Notes: generated by a model not told the origin, from the sequence alone. Shown: positions 8,707-17,868, counted from the stretch's first letter. The stretch: DNA of 64,000 nucleotides from Deltaproteobacteria bacterium (GCA_947477565.1 CANJUR010000004.1:62001-126000); one strand, 5' to 3'. Numbers and translations are program-made.

Positions 8707-9705
8707 GTGACGCCCCCTCGAGTGATCTCTAGCGAATACATCGATGCCATCAGCGCCCTCGATGTGCGGGGCTACACCGTCGAGGGCGTCCTCGGTCGCG
8801 GCGGCATCGGCGTAGTGTTCGAAGCGACGTATGAGTCGCGGCCCGTAGCGGTGAAGGTGGCCTGGCCACATACCGGCGAGCACAACGGCAATCTCGGCGA
8901 GAAGACCGTCCACCGACTGCGGTCACCGAAGCTATCCGACGATGGCATCGGGCCGCGCTTCGTGCCGCCGACCGAACTCGGTCGCTGCAACCGCGTGATC
9001 CTTGGGGAGGTGATTCGCATTCGCGAGGTGGAGCACCCTGCGATCATCGGCATCACCGGGCAGATCATCCTCGACGGCCGACAAGGGTATGTGATGCCTC
9101 GCGTACGGGGGCGTGCGCTCGACCCGACTTCGGTAAAGGATGTCGCTCGGCTCGCCGAGGAGATTCATCAACTCCACGAACTGCAGTGGCCGCACGGCGA
9201 CCTTAAACCGGAGAATGTTCTCTTCGGCGAGGACGAACGCGTCACTCTGATCGACCCGCTCCCGGTAGGCCTCGACCTCGTCACCCCCGACTGGACACAC
9301 CTCAACTTCCTCGTCTCCACGCCTCTGGTCGAGAGCGCCGATCCGCGCGATCGACGGATGTTTCTGCGCCACCGCGACCTCGTGGCCCTGGCGCTGATGG
9401 GCGCGCAAGCGATCACCGGCGAGCGCCCGTGGGGCCACGCAGAAGTCGCCCTCATGACTGATCGCTCGGTCGGCATCGAGGCCAAGCGCGAACTGCTCCG
9501 CAAGGCCCGCACGAAGCTAGACGCACTGCTCCCGAAGCTACCTGCGTCACTTCGTCCGTTCGTGGGCCTCGCGCTCGACCCGGGCCTGTGGCCGGACGAC
9601 GGACCCATCTTCGCGGCCTACCTTCAGGCTCGTCCGTTCGATGTGCGATGCGATGCGCTGACCTCGATGCCCTTCGGACGCCTCTTTCGCGAGGTTGCGG
9701 GCTGA
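8707..9705 (+). CDS. Divergent Ser/Thr protein kinase-like protein
   Basis: 332 aa. Residues ~23-200 follow the Hanks kinase order: Gly-rich loop GRGGIGVVFEA (30-40), VAVK lysine (K50), HGDLKPENVLF catalytic loop (163-173, D165 and N170 present). The metal-binding DFG is replaced by Asp-Pro-Leu (D183), and the HRD Arg is Gly. The remaining ~130 residues show no APE or other activation-segment motifs I can place. There is no transmembrane helix. It may be a weakly active or atypical kinase; lack of the HRD arginine suggests no activation-loop control. A TACACT -10-like box at 8691-8696 lies only 10 bases before the GTG, consistent with a very short or absent leader. Confidence 0.75.
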   Translation: MTPPRVISSEYIDAISALDVRGYTVEGVLGRGGIGVVFEATYESRPVAVKVAWPHTGEHNGNLGEKTVHRLRSPKLSDDGIGPRFVPPTELGRCNRVILGEVIRIREVEHPAIIGITGQIILDGRQGYVMPRVRGRALDPTSVKDVARLAEEIHQLHELQWPHGDLKPENVLFGEDERVTLIDPLPVGLDLVTPDWTHLNFLVSTPLVESADPRDRRMFLRHRDLVALALMGAQAITGERPWGHAEVALMTDRSVGIEAKRELLRKARTKLDALLPKLPASLRPFVGLALDPGLWPDDGPIFAAYLQARPFDVRCDALTSMPFGRLFREVAG

Positions 9706-9761
9706 CTTCGGGTCGGTCCTGCGCGACAGCGGGGCCCTTCTCGGATTAGGTTCTGCCGCCC

Positions 9762-12700
9762 ATGCGCCGCCCGAGCGCCTTCGCCCCGACGCTCCCATGG
9801 CTCGCGCTTCTGGGTGCTGTGCTTTGCTTCTTCGGCGCCAACGTCGGCCGAACGTGGGACTTCACCGTCGACGACGCGGGCATCTCTTATTCCTACGCCC
9901 GCAATCTCTGGAACGGCGACGGCCTCGTCCTCACGCCCGGGGCCGAGCGCGTCGAGGCGGCGACCAACTTCCTGTGGATCCTGCTGCTCGCCCCTGCGGA
10001 TGGCCTCGGAATCACTCACGAATCCCTCTCGAAGGTGCTCGGGCTCGCCTTCGCGGGGTTTGCCCTGTGCGCCATCGCGGCCTTCCCCGCCGTCGCCTAC
10101 CAGCGCCGCCCGCGGTACTACGACCTCGTCGCTCCGCTCATCGCCGCGACCTTCGCCCACGTCGCCCTCTGGACTACCTCAGGCCTGGAAAACGGCTTGT
10201 TCCAGTTCCTCGCGGCCGCGACTCTGACGGCGCTCGCGTGGGAAGAACACGACGCCGAGCGCTTCCCGTGGTCATCGGTCACTCTCGGGCTCCTATTCGC
10301 TACACGCCCCGATGGAGCCCTCTACGCCGGCGCCGTGGCCCTCGCGCGCGGTGTACGCATCATGAGCGGCAAGCCACGCAAACAGGACCTCACCTGGGCA
10401 CTCACCCTCGCCGTGATGGTCGGAGCACTAGAGCTTTTCCGCCTCGCATACTTCGCGTGGCCCTTCCCCAACAGCTTCTACACCAAGAAGCGCACCTTCG
10501 ATTTCGGCAAAGACCTCACGAAGTTCGACTCTGCGGGCTGGGTCTACGTCCGGCAGTTCGTCCGCACCTACGACCTGACCCGCGCCCTCGCGATCGTCCC
10601 TGCGTTGCTCCTCGCCCTGCGCGCCCCGGTCGCCCGCATGGCCCTCCTGTTGAGCATCGCCGTCGGGTTCTTCTTCCCGATCTACTCGCACGGCGACTGG
10701 ATGGAGGAATGGCGCTTCCTGACATTCGTGATGCCGCTTCTTGCGCTCGGGTTCGCGGAGGCCGTGCGGGCCCTCGCCCGTATCGTCGTAGTCGCAGTCC
10801 CTCGGAGCCTGCGCGCGCCGGTTGCGATCGCGCTCACCCCGTTCGCGGCGTGGATGGTCATCAAGGAGACGACACACCATTACCCGGCGCGCTTCACCAA
10901 CACCCACCACCACGACACGCTGGAGTTCTCGGTGGTGCGGGGCCGAGCGCGGTACTACGCCGCGGCCGCGCGAACGCTCAACCTTCGCGACGCCTCGGTA
11001 CTCGACCCTGATGTCGGTGGCATGAGCTACGACTCGGGCCTCGAAGTCGTAGACCTCTTTGGTCTCGGCGACGTGGCCATCGCGCGAACACACCCTCAGG
11101 ACGAACCCGGCATGCGGGAGGCAATTTTTGACGAGCGTCGCCCGACCTTCGTCCACCTCCACGGCGCCTGGTACGCGGCGGTCAACCTTGAGCGACTCGA
11201 AGAACTGGACGAGGCCTACCTGCGCCTCCCGGGCTTCATCGGTGTCGAGCACGACGACGCCAGTAACTACGTCCGGCGCGACGTCCTCGCTGCCCCATGG
11301 ACCGAAGAAGCCCACCAGGGACCCCTCTTCTCGGCCGGCCCCGCGGGGCACATCGAGGGCTACACGCTCTCCGCGCGCGGGCTCGAGGCGGGGAGCGCGC
11401 TGCAGGTCGAGGTGACCTTCGCGCACGCAAACGAGGTGACGCCCGGGAGCATCATCGCAGAGCCGTTGCAGGGCGGCGCGCGGGTGTCGGTGCCGCTGCA
11501 CCCGATGGGGGACATCATCCCGCCGTCGAGCCTCTGGGCCGGCGAGCGACCGTGGGCGCGGGCTCGCCTGGTGCTGCCCGCGGGCCGTTACGAGATCCAC
11601 TGGCGAAACGACCAGGCCGAGGCGACGCTGGGCACCGTGACCGTCGCCCGGGGCGAGGCGCGCCGCGAACTCGACCAGTTGCGCGCCACGATGGACGACC
11701 TCCTGCAGCACGGTCGCCTCCACGATGCGCGCCGTCTGGTGTTATCGCTGCGCCTGCGGGCGCTCGATGACTCGGAAACCGAAGCTCGACTACTGGTGTC
11801 CCGCTACGCCCGAGCGTTGGCCGAGCGCGCGCTTACTCTCTCGTCGCATTCGCAGTTCGCGATGGCCCGCGAGCTAGCGGCGCAGGCGAGACGATTCGGT
11901 CGCCATGATCCGGAGACGACGACGCTGGTGCAGCGCACCGCCGAGCGCATGGCTGAGCGCTCTCGAGCGGCCGAGCGCAGCGGGCAGATCGAGGAGGCCT
12001 TCACCCTCGCACGCGACGCTGTGTTGCTCGACCCGCGCCGAAGTTGGATGCGGCGGCGCGCCGAGACCCTCCGTGCCCAACGCCGACACGACTACGACGG
12101 TGGGCGCGAGACTGCGGCCTATCGCAACGCGGCGTGGGTACTTGAGCACCTCGGAGAGTCCGGTGAATCCCACCAGGACTTCCACGATGCGCTGGTGATG
12201 CTCGGATCCATTGGTCGGTCGATCGACGCCGCGGCGCTGGTCGATCGGACGGGCATCGAACCGCGGGGCGCCTGGGCCCGTCTTGTCACGGCGCGAGGAT
12301 ATCTGGCGCGCGGGGAAGTCGATGAGGCGCGACGGCTGGCGACGACGGTGCCGTGCCGCGACGCCTGGGACCCGACCTTTGCGCAGGCCTTCACGGCGCT
12401 CACGGGACAATCCTACCGGGCGGGAGAAGCGGACTGCGCACACCATGGGATGGCGGCGCCGTGGCAGCGCGGGGGGGCCCCTTTTGACGCCATCGAAGGC
12501 TCCTTTGAGGTGTCGCGCTACACCGGCTGGGTCGCAAGCGGAACCGCATTCAACCTGGGCCCGGTTCACGACCTTCCCACGGGCCAGACCTTTGTGAATG
12601 GATGGCGTGGGCAACGCTACGCCACCTCGTTCAACCGGCTCGGTGACGCTGCGGTGGGCACGCTGCGCTCGCGGGATTTCAGCATCACGACCGACGCAAT

Positions 12701-12941
12701 TTCGTTCCTGATCGGCGGCGGTTCAAACGTCGATGAGATGGGCGCACGGTTGATGGTCGACGGTCAGGCCGTGCGTCGCACGGCGGGCGATGACACCGAG
12801 GGGATGCACCGGGCTTTTTGGGATGTGCGTGAGTGGCGTGGTCGCCGCGCGCACCTGGAAATCTACGATCAGGCCACCGCTGGCTGGGGCCACGTGATGG
12901 TGGACGATTTCCTTCTCGAACCAACCTTCCCCCACCGCTGA
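9762..12941 (+). CDS. Large GT-C-like membrane glycosyltransferase with C-terminal helical and beta-sandwich domains
   Basis: 1059 aa. Residues ~10-360 hold about nine membrane helices. The first loop has Asp-Asp (D37-D38 in FTVDDAGISYSYARNLW), GDGLVLTPGAERVEAATNFLW follows, and this is the signature of bacterial arabinofuranosyltransferase-like GT-C proteins. Residues ~360-620 look like a periplasmic domain. ~640-880 is Arg/Ala/Glu-rich helix with TPR-like periodicity. 906-1059 is a compact beta-rich domain ending in FWDVREWRGRR and GWGHVMVDDFLLEP, the pattern of sugar-binding-like beta-sandwiches found at the ends of family 32 glycosidases. Such a combination suggests an enzyme that both transfers and recognises glycan at the cell surface. 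Substrate unknown. Confidence 0.78.
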   Translation: MRRPSAFAPTLPWLALLGAVLCFFGANVGRTWDFTVDDAGISYSYARNLWNGDGLVLTPGAERVEAATNFLWILLLAPADGLGITHESLSKVLGLAFAGFALCAIAAFPAVAYQRRPRYYDLVAPLIAATFAHVALWTTSGLENGLFQFLAAATLTALAWEEHDAERFPWSSVTLGLLFATRPDGALYAGAVALARGVRIMSGKPRKQDLTWALTLAVMVGALELFRLAYFAWPFPNSFYTKKRTFDFGKDLTKFDSAGWVYVRQFVRTYDLTRALAIVPALLLALRAPVARMALLLSIAVGFFFPIYSHGDWMEEWRFLTFVMPLLALGFAEAVRALARIVVVAVPRSLRAPVAIALTPFAAWMVIKETTHHYPARFTNTHHHDTLEFSVVRGRARYYAAAARTLNLRDASVLDPDVGGMSYDSGLEVVDLFGLGDVAIARTHPQDEPGMREAIFDERRPTFVHLHGAWYAAVNLERLEELDEAYLRLPGFIGVEHDDASNYVRRDVLAAPWTEEAHQGPLFSAGPAGHIEGYTLSARGLEAGSALQVEVTFAHANEVTPGSIIAEPLQGGARVSVPLHPMGDIIPPSSLWAGERPWARARLVLPAGRYEIHWRNDQAEATLGTVTVARGEARRELDQLRATMDDLLQHGRLHDARRLVLSLRLRALDDSETEARLLVSRYARALAERALTLSSHSQFAMARELAAQARRFGRHDPETTTLVQRTAERMAERSRAAERSGQIEEAFTLARDAVLLDPRRSWMRRRAETLRAQRRHDYDGGRETAAYRNAAWVLEHLGESGESHQDFHDALVMLGSIGRSIDAAALVDRTGIEPRGAWARLVTARGYLARGEVDEARRLATTVPCRDAWDPTFAQAFTALTGQSYRAGEADCAHHGMAAPWQRGGAPFDAIEGSFEVSRYTGWVASGTAFNLGPVHDLPTGQTFVNGWRGQRYATSFNRLGDAAVGTLRSRDFSITTDAISFLIGGGSNVDEMGARLMVDGQAVRRTAGDDTEGMHRAFWDVREWRGRRAHLEIYDQATAGWGHVMVDDFLLEPTFPHR

Positions 12942-12952
12942 GCGGTCAGCGG
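12935..12952. terminator. Hairpin between convergent stop codons
   Basis: CCGCTGA (12935-12941), loop GCGG, TCAGCGG (12946-12952). The 7-bp stem contains both stop codons: TGA of the forward gene and the TGA of the reverse gene. There is no T tract, so termination would be weak or factor-assisted; it may just be symmetric stop context. Confidence 0.4.
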
Positions 12953-13701
12953 AGATCGGCGCAGCAGCGGAAACCGATCGAGTAGTCGTGGTAGCTCGGA
13001 CTGTGCGCGCGCGTGGCGTAGTCGCAGCCGTCACCGTTGATGCGCACATCGACGTAGTACCCACCACGAAACACTCCACGTCCGCCTCGGGTGGTGGCCT
13101 CGACCCACTCATGGAGGTTGCCAACCATATCGAACACCCCGAAGCGGTTGCGACAACGCGCGTGTGAGCCGCTGCGGGCGAGCGTCCCAGGGAGTTGATT
13201 GAGTCGCGGATCGTTCATCTGCGTCTCATGAAAAACGTCTCCGAGGCCAAAGATGCGCCGCACGGGCCCTTCCCGATTGTCGTTACAGCGCCGCGGAACA
13301 TACGTAGGTCCATAAGGCCACGGGGTCGTAGCCGGCCCCTTGCATGCGCGGACCCACTCTGGCTCGGCGCACAGCCGCCGCCCGGCTGCCCGACACGCGG
13401 CGCGGGCCTGTACCTGCGAGATGTAGCCCTGGGGAAAGGCCCTGACGCGGGACAACGCGCGCACCTGTACTCCCACCGGCAGCGCCACGAATGGGCTCCA
13501 CGGCCGCACTCGCCCGCGTCCCAGCATCTCGACGAGCGATCCCTCAAACCGATCGATGCAAAATTCACCGGCGATGGAGATCATCCCCGTGGGGCACCCG
13601 CGCCGCCGACCGCCCACGAACCCCATTGAGCCGACGGCGAGCGCGGCCATGACGCCATAACCGATCGTCACTCGCAGCCGACGCCGTCCCGCCATGCTCA
13701 T
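12946..13701 (-). CDS. Exported formylglycine-generating-enzyme-like (SUMF1/sulfatase-modifying factor) domain protein
   Basis: 251 aa. An N-terminal positively charged stretch and one hydrophobic helix (~10-35) act as signal or anchor. From ~38 onward the FGE-like fold is recognisable: MISIAGEFCIDRFEG near the start, QARAACRAAGRRLCAEPEWVRAC in the middle, MVGNLHEWVEA, and VFRGGYY near the end with a final IGFRCCADLR. Many Cys residues are present, but the SxxCxxYR-type active-site pair of true FGE is not evident at the C-terminus, so it probably serves as a binding or scaffold protein rather than a sulfatase activator. Its ATG overlaps the stop of the CDF gene (ATGA, 13698-13701), so the two are translationally coupled. 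Confidence 0.82.
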   Translation of the reverse strand: MSMAGRRRLRVTIGYGVMAALAVGSMGFVGGRRRGCPTGMISIAGEFCIDRFEGSLVEMLGRGRVRPWSPFVALPVGVQVRALSRVRAFPQGYISQVQARAACRAAGRRLCAEPEWVRACKGPATTPWPYGPTYVPRRCNDNREGPVRRIFGLGDVFHETQMNDPRLNQLPGTLARSGSHARCRNRFGVFDMVGNLHEWVEATTRGGRGVFRGGYYVDVRINGDGCDYATRAHSPSYHDYSIGFRCCADLR

Positions 13702-14606
13702 GCCTCGTCGTCGGGCTCCACGAACTGCCACTTTACCTCTGGGCAGCGCGCGCGCACCCGGCTCTCAAGATCATTGATCGTGGCGATCAGTTCGGCCCCG
13801 GAGAGGCCATCACGCGGTTTCACCTTCATGGCGAGCACGACTTCGCCGGGCCCTTGCTGAATGCTCACGAGGCGAAGCATGGATAGCAAACGTGGGTCTT
13901 CCGCGAGGGCTTCCCGCACATGGCGCTCGACCGCCGGGTCGGCGCTCTCGCCAAGCAGCAGAGACTTCGTTTCCTGCGCCAGGAAAAAGGCTACCGCGAT
14001 GAGGCCGAGTCCCACCGCAACGCTCCCGAGCCCGTCCCAGACACCGTTGTGCGTACGCCACGCGATGAAGAGAAATAGCGACGCCACGGACAGCCCGAGC
14101 ACGGCCGCGAAATTCTCTCCGGTGACGACGATGAGGTCGGCGTCCTTCGTGTCCCGCAGACGACTCGTGAGGCTGCCAGAGATGCCCTGTTTCCTCACTT
14201 CCCGAAGGCACTGCGCGAGAGAGGCGCCCTCGAGCGCGAGCGAAAATCCCAGGACAAGAAACGCCCATCCGACGCGCTCGACTGGCTCCGGGTGGAGCAC
14301 CTTGTGAACTCCCTCGTAAATTGCGACGACACCGCCGCCGAAAAACAGCATGAGCGCAACGAGGAAACTCCAGAGGTAGGACTCGCGTCCATGACCCATT
14401 GGATGCGACTCCGATGGCGGACGCCGCGCCTGACGATTGCCAATCAACAGCAGGATCTGGTTCACGCAGTCGGAGAACGAGTGCAGGGCTTCCGCGAGCA
14501 TCGAACCCGATCCGGTGACAATGGCGGCGGCGGTCTTTGCGACCGCGATACCCACGTTGGCGGCCAGGGACGAGAGAATGACGTTGGTACTGCCGCCGTG
14601 AGCCAT
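13698..14606 (-). CDS. Cation diffusion facilitator (SLC30A9-like) metal transporter
   Basis: 302 aa, six helices. The family features are ALHSFSDCVNQILLLIG in helix 2, HPMGHGRESYLWSF after it, and a cytoplasmic tail of ~85 residues with a ferredoxin-like fold. The Asn-Gln after the helix-2 Asp marks the ZnT9-like branch, whose substrate is debated (Zn2+, Mn2+ or others). Translation from ATG 14606 (MAHGGSTN) fits the family length; an upstream in-frame start at 14687 would add ~27 residues of Thr/Ser-rich sequence and overlap the divergent gene. It is followed by the FGE-like gene with a 4-base overlap. Confidence 0.88.
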   Translation of the reverse strand: MAHGGSTNVILSSLAANVGIAVAKTAAAIVTGSGSMLAEALHSFSDCVNQILLLIGNRQARRPPSESHPMGHGRESYLWSFLVALMLFFGGGVVAIYEGVHKVLHPEPVERVGWAFLVLGFSLALEGASLAQCLREVRKQGISGSLTSRLRDTKDADLIVVTGENFAAVLGLSVASLFLFIAWRTHNGVWDGLGSVAVGLGLIAVAFFLAQETKSLLLGESADPAVERHVREALAEDPRLLSMLRLVSIQQGPGEVVLAMKVKPRDGLSGAELIATINDLESRVRARCPEVKWQFVEPDDEA

Positions 14607-14673
14607 GATTGTGGCCACACTAGCAGACTGCGCCGATGACCACGTCGTCCGCTCCGTGATAGCCCATGTAGCC

Positions 14674-15858
14674 ATGAACCGAAGCAAACGATCTCGCTGG
14701 GTCTACGCATGGATGTTCGCAACGATGTCGGTGTCCGGCTGCAGTGACCGCAGCACAACCCCCATGGCGGGTTGCTTCCCTGAATGCCGCGCGGGGACGG
14801 TGTGTTCGCCAGCAGGAACCTGTGTGAGTGCATGCAACCCGACCTGCGGCGCGATGGAGACCTGCCTGGGTTCCGGGGCGAGCGCGCGCTGCATGCTTGG
14901 CGGCGCGGACAGCGGAGCGCAGACCGACCTCGGCGCAACGAACGATGTCACGACGCGTGCGGACACCGGAGCCATGGAGGACGGCGGGACAACGACCGAC
15001 CTCGGGACAACGACCGACCTCGGGACAACGACCGACCTCGGAACGATCACCGACACAGGCGCAACGGTGGACGTATTCACGCCGCCAATGAACTGCGGGA
15101 TGCCCGGGCAGACGTGCTGCGTCGCCCGCGGATGTTACGGGGGTGGGTATTGTGAGGGCGGCATTTGTCACGCGCCCTCGATGCGTGACCCTGGTGAGTG
15201 CAATCGCGCAGAGGACTGCTCGGGCGGACAGACCTGCGGCGGACCATTCTTCTGTGGGGGCGGCCCGGACGCCGGGTTCAACGACGCGGGCGCAATTATC
15301 GCGCGACGCTGCTTTCACTGCGAGGCGCCTCCAGGCGGAGGCATCTTCGGAGCGAACTGCACCAACGGTGGCGAGTGCCAGAGCGGCGTCTGTTCCAATA
15401 GCCGCTGCACCATCGCGTGCCCGATCGGCGACGCGGGCGACACACTCTGCCAGAGCCGCGGCGCGGCCCAGCGCTGCATCAACGTCTTCTACTCACCCGT
15501 CGCGATGGGGCCGCTCACCACGCTCGGTGTGTGTGCACCCACATGCAGCCGCGACGCCGACTGCCTGGCCGCCTCTGCCTGTGTTCCGCGACTGAACTAT
15601 TTTGGCGACCGGATGGATTTCGTCTGCTCGCCACCGCCTTCCGCGGCGACGACGCGTGTCGGCGAGTCGTGCAATCCCTCGGGAGCGAGCACGTGTCGCA
15701 ACGTGCTCTGCGTCGGCACCACCGGCACCGCAGGGTATTGCACCGCACCGTGCGTCGTGGATACCGACTGCCCGAGCGCAGCTCCGCGCTGCAGTCCGAT
15801 CATCTACAGCCGCCCGAGTGGTGCTGGGCAACCCGGTCGTGGATGCGGGCCGGCGTGA
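14674..15858 (+). CDS. Cys-rich surface lipoprotein with Thr-Asp repeat linker
   Basis: 394 aa from ATG 14674. Lys/Arg-rich n-region, hydrophobic core and a lipobox-like SVSGC (C23) mark a lipoprotein. Residues 30-75 have a Cys-rich knot, 80-135 is an Asp/Thr/Gly linker including three perfect TTTDLG units (106-123), and the rest is another Cys-rich region (>30 Cys) with EGF-like or disulfide-repeat spacing. No catalytic motifs are seen. Similar proteins are common in Myxococcota and are thought to be surface structural or adhesive components. It begins 67 bp from the divergent CDF gene. The in-frame extension to 14605 is rejected because it lacks a signal peptide. Confidence 0.8.
   Translation: MNRSKRSRWVYAWMFATMSVSGCSDRSTTPMAGCFPECRAGTVCSPAGTCVSACNPTCGAMETCLGSGASARCMLGGADSGAQTDLGATNDVTTRADTGAMEDGGTTTDLGTTTDLGTTTDLGTITDTGATVDVFTPPMNCGMPGQTCCVARGCYGGGYCEGGICHAPSMRDPGECNRAEDCSGGQTCGGPFFCGGGPDAGFNDAGAIIARRCFHCEAPPGGGIFGANCTNGGECQSGVCSNSRCTIACPIGDAGDTLCQSRGAAQRCINVFYSPVAMGPLTTLGVCAPTCSRDADCLAASACVPRLNYFGDRMDFVCSPPPSAATTRVGESCNPSGASTCRNVLCVGTTGTAGYCTAPCVVDTDCPSAAPRCSPIIYSRPSGAGQPGRGCGPA
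14989..15042 (+). repeat. In-frame 18-bp tandem repeat (3 units)
   Basis: Three identical 18-bp units encode Thr-Thr-Thr-Asp-Leu-Gly, followed by a degenerate fourth (TITDTG). Because the period is a multiple of 3, gain or loss of units would change linker length without shifting frame. Confidence 0.9.
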
Positions 15859-15893
15859 GGAAATCCAGCCCCGGCAATCTTACCTGACCCTAC

Positions 15894-15937
15894 AAAAAAG
15901 GCCCTGGTGAAGAGTGGTTCAACCTCTTCCCAGGGCC
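15894..15937 (-). terminator. Rho-independent terminator of the Glt-like operon
   Basis: On the minus strand the hairpin GGCCCTGG/CCAGGGCC (15930-15937 with 15900-15907), extended by GAAGAG/CTCTTC with one bulged base, is followed by six T residues (AAAAAA at 15894-15899 on the plus strand). It lies 15 bp past the stop of the last minus-strand gene. Orientation suits that operon; the forward gene ending at 15858 could be stopped only weakly by it. Confidence 0.88.
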
Positions 15938-15951
15938 CTGCCCGGCGACGA

Positions 15952-17436
15952 TCAGGTACCCGGCGAGAAGGTGAACGGGAAACTGAACTCGACGCTACCG
16001 CCCTCAGGAGTCGGGAATACGAGGTTTCGGAGGCGGCCCGTGACGCAAGTCCCGACCGCAGGAGCCGCAGCCAGCCCTGATGTCGAGGCTCTGGTGATTC
16101 GGCCACTGGCACCGATGGTAAAGCTCACCTCGAGTCGTCCCGAGAGGGCGGGATTGTTGCGCAGTTCACGCTCGTAACAGGCTCGGATGCCACCGAGTTG
16201 ACCTCGGATGATACGAGCAACTGCGTTGGCATCGACCTGACCCTCGCCGCCCGTCGAGTCGCCGCTTCCGACATCCGCATTGCCACGAATTACCCGCTCT
16301 CGAACGACCTCTTGCCCACTACCGATAGCGTTGCCGCTGGAGGCGACCGCAGTGCCCTGACCCAGTCCACGACCACCAAGACCGCCCCCACCAGCCGAGG
16401 CAAGCCCACCACGGCGTACGCCAACCTGACCACTAGCCGCCGAGATACCACCCACATTGGCAAGATCGCGCTCGGTACCTGCCATGAGACCGCCCTGGTT
16501 CAGGGCATCCCGGGCGCTTCCGCGGCCAGTATCGTTCGCGCCGGTGAGCGCGGCAAACTCCGCGCTATTATTGAGGGCAGATAGTGCAGCATCGACCGCA
16601 CGGTTTGCCGCCGACGCCGCCGCTTCGCTTCGGCGCTCAGCCGAGGCCTGTCGGGCGGCCTCGCGCTCGGCAGGATTCTGTGTGGGACGGCGCTCGGCCG
16701 CGGCAGGGGCCGCAGGCGCATTGGCAGCAACCTCAGTCGAAGCCGCCTCTGCCTGCGGCTCGGGCTCATCGACCGGGGGTGGAGTCGCAAGGAGTCGCAC
16801 GAGGCGCGAGTCGTCGAGCGAAAGTTCGTCGTCTACGATGGGATCGTACACGTACTCGACGTACGCGATGCTCGCGATGGCCAACACAAGAAAACCTGAG
16901 AAACAGGCGTTGTAGGTCCAGTCGATATTCTTGACCCACCCAGCTCGGATCGCCGCGGGAAGTTGAGGCTTCGGCTGCGGCGGCGGCGGCACCACGAACT
17001 GGAAGAGAAACATCACCCCCCCCAGCTGAATCTTGCCGCGAGAAGTCTCCGAAAGTGGCACCTGCCACCCGGTCGGACCACGCTTGACGCTGGCACTGGA
17101 GCGCAGGTCTACGAGTTTCTTGATGCCGTCGGGGAGTGCGAGTTGCCCCTCCATCTTCTCAGTGAAGTTCAGTAGGTACTGTCCACCAACCATGGAGAAT
17201 AGTTCAAAGGTCGATGGGAGTTCCGATGAAGCCACCGTGAATGTGTTGCGCTCGATAGTTCCGACGCTGACCGAACCACGGTCGCGGATGATCCGCTCTT
17301 CGGACATCCGGGTCCCCTGCATCACGCCGATGCGCAGAACCTTAGGGCCCGTAGCCACCTTCTGGGCGGCCATCGCCTGGGTCATCGCGCCCGGCTTGCC
17401 GCCACGCGGGGATTGTACCTGCTCCGCCATCGTCAT
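15952..17436 (-). CDS. FHA-like / single-TM / AgmX-PglI C-terminal protein, GltG-like envelope complex component
   Basis: 494 aa. Residues ~30-145 are a beta-rich FHA-like domain (KVLRIGVMQGTRMSEERIIR onward). One membrane helix lies at ~175-195. Then comes a long Ala/Pro/Glu/Gln and Gly linker (200-390), as expected for a protein spanning the periplasm. Residues ~400-494 form the AgmX/PglI C-terminal TonB-like domain (VARIIRGQLGGIRACYER, two conserved Cys, LEVSFTIGASGRITRAS). M. xanthus GltG has this FHA-TM-TonB arrangement and links the cytoplasm to outer-membrane parts of the motility machine. It is the last of seven genes and lies 75 bp after its neighbour, with a terminator beyond. Assignment to GltG is by architecture and order, not alignment. 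Confidence 0.8.
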   Translation of the reverse strand: MTMAEQVQSPRGGKPGAMTQAMAAQKVATGPKVLRIGVMQGTRMSEERIIRDRGSVSVGTIERNTFTVASSELPSTFELFSMVGGQYLLNFTEKMEGQLALPDGIKKLVDLRSSASVKRGPTGWQVPLSETSRGKIQLGGVMFLFQFVVPPPPQPKPQLPAAIRAGWVKNIDWTYNACFSGFLVLAIASIAYVEYVYDPIVDDELSLDDSRLVRLLATPPPVDEPEPQAEAASTEVAANAPAAPAAAERRPTQNPAEREAARQASAERRSEAAASAANRAVDAALSALNNSAEFAALTGANDTGRGSARDALNQGGLMAGTERDLANVGGISAASGQVGVRRGGLASAGGGGLGGRGLGQGTAVASSGNAIGSGQEVVRERVIRGNADVGSGDSTGGEGQVDANAVARIIRGQLGGIRACYERELRNNPALSGRLEVSFTIGASGRITRASTSGLAAAPAVGTCVTGRLRNLVFPTPEGGSVEFSFPFTFSPGT

Positions 17437-17511
17437 AGCCTCCGTCTTACAAAATCCGTCGTCATATCGGACCCCAGTTGCTGCGGAAGGTTCTCCGCGA
17501 ACTACAAGGGA

Positions 17512-17868
17512 TCAGAATGGTGCCCGCCGCACCGCGTCCACGATCTCTCGAATGAAGTGAATCGGAGCCTCAAAGTACGAATACCCAAGGCTCGAACGGC
17601 CCGACACTGAGAACGCATAGGGGCGCTGAATCTCCCCGCGAACTTCAATAGTAGTACTGGCGACGTAAACGCGGCGACCATTTTCGGTGCGCACGGTCGC
17701 GACCATGTCCTGATTAGCGACTGGCGCCGTAGACGTTGTAGGGTCTGCAGAGGGAGGAACCTGCGCGGCAGCCTCGATGCTCCAGAGCGCCGTAACACCA
17801 ACCACCGACGCAACCGCCAGCGCCGTCTGAACTGATCTCACCATTGGGAACCTCACGGAAGGTATCAC
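17512..17868 (-). CDS. Small exported protein, GltF position
   Basis: 118 aa from a GTG at 17868 overlapping the stop of the TPR lipoprotein gene (GTGA). A second start (ATG 17844, MVRSVQTALAV) also gives a signal peptide; cleavage after AAAQ near residue 35 is likely. The mature part (~80 aa) is beta-rich, without a domain I recognise. In M. xanthus, a small periplasmic protein, GltF, occupies the same place between GltE and GltG, so it may be its counterpart. The identification rests on gene order only. Confidence 0.7.
   Translation of the reverse strand: MIPSVRFPMVRSVQTALAVASVVGVTALWSIEAAAQVPPSADPTTSTAPVANQDMVATVRTENGRRVYVASTTIEVRGEIQRPYAFSVSGRSSLGYSYFEAPIHFIREIVDAVRRAPF

Noticed and set aside
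12946-13701. True formylglycine-generating enzyme
   Set aside because: The fold signature is present but the C-terminal active-site Cys pair in its usual context is not evident, and no sulfatase is nearby.
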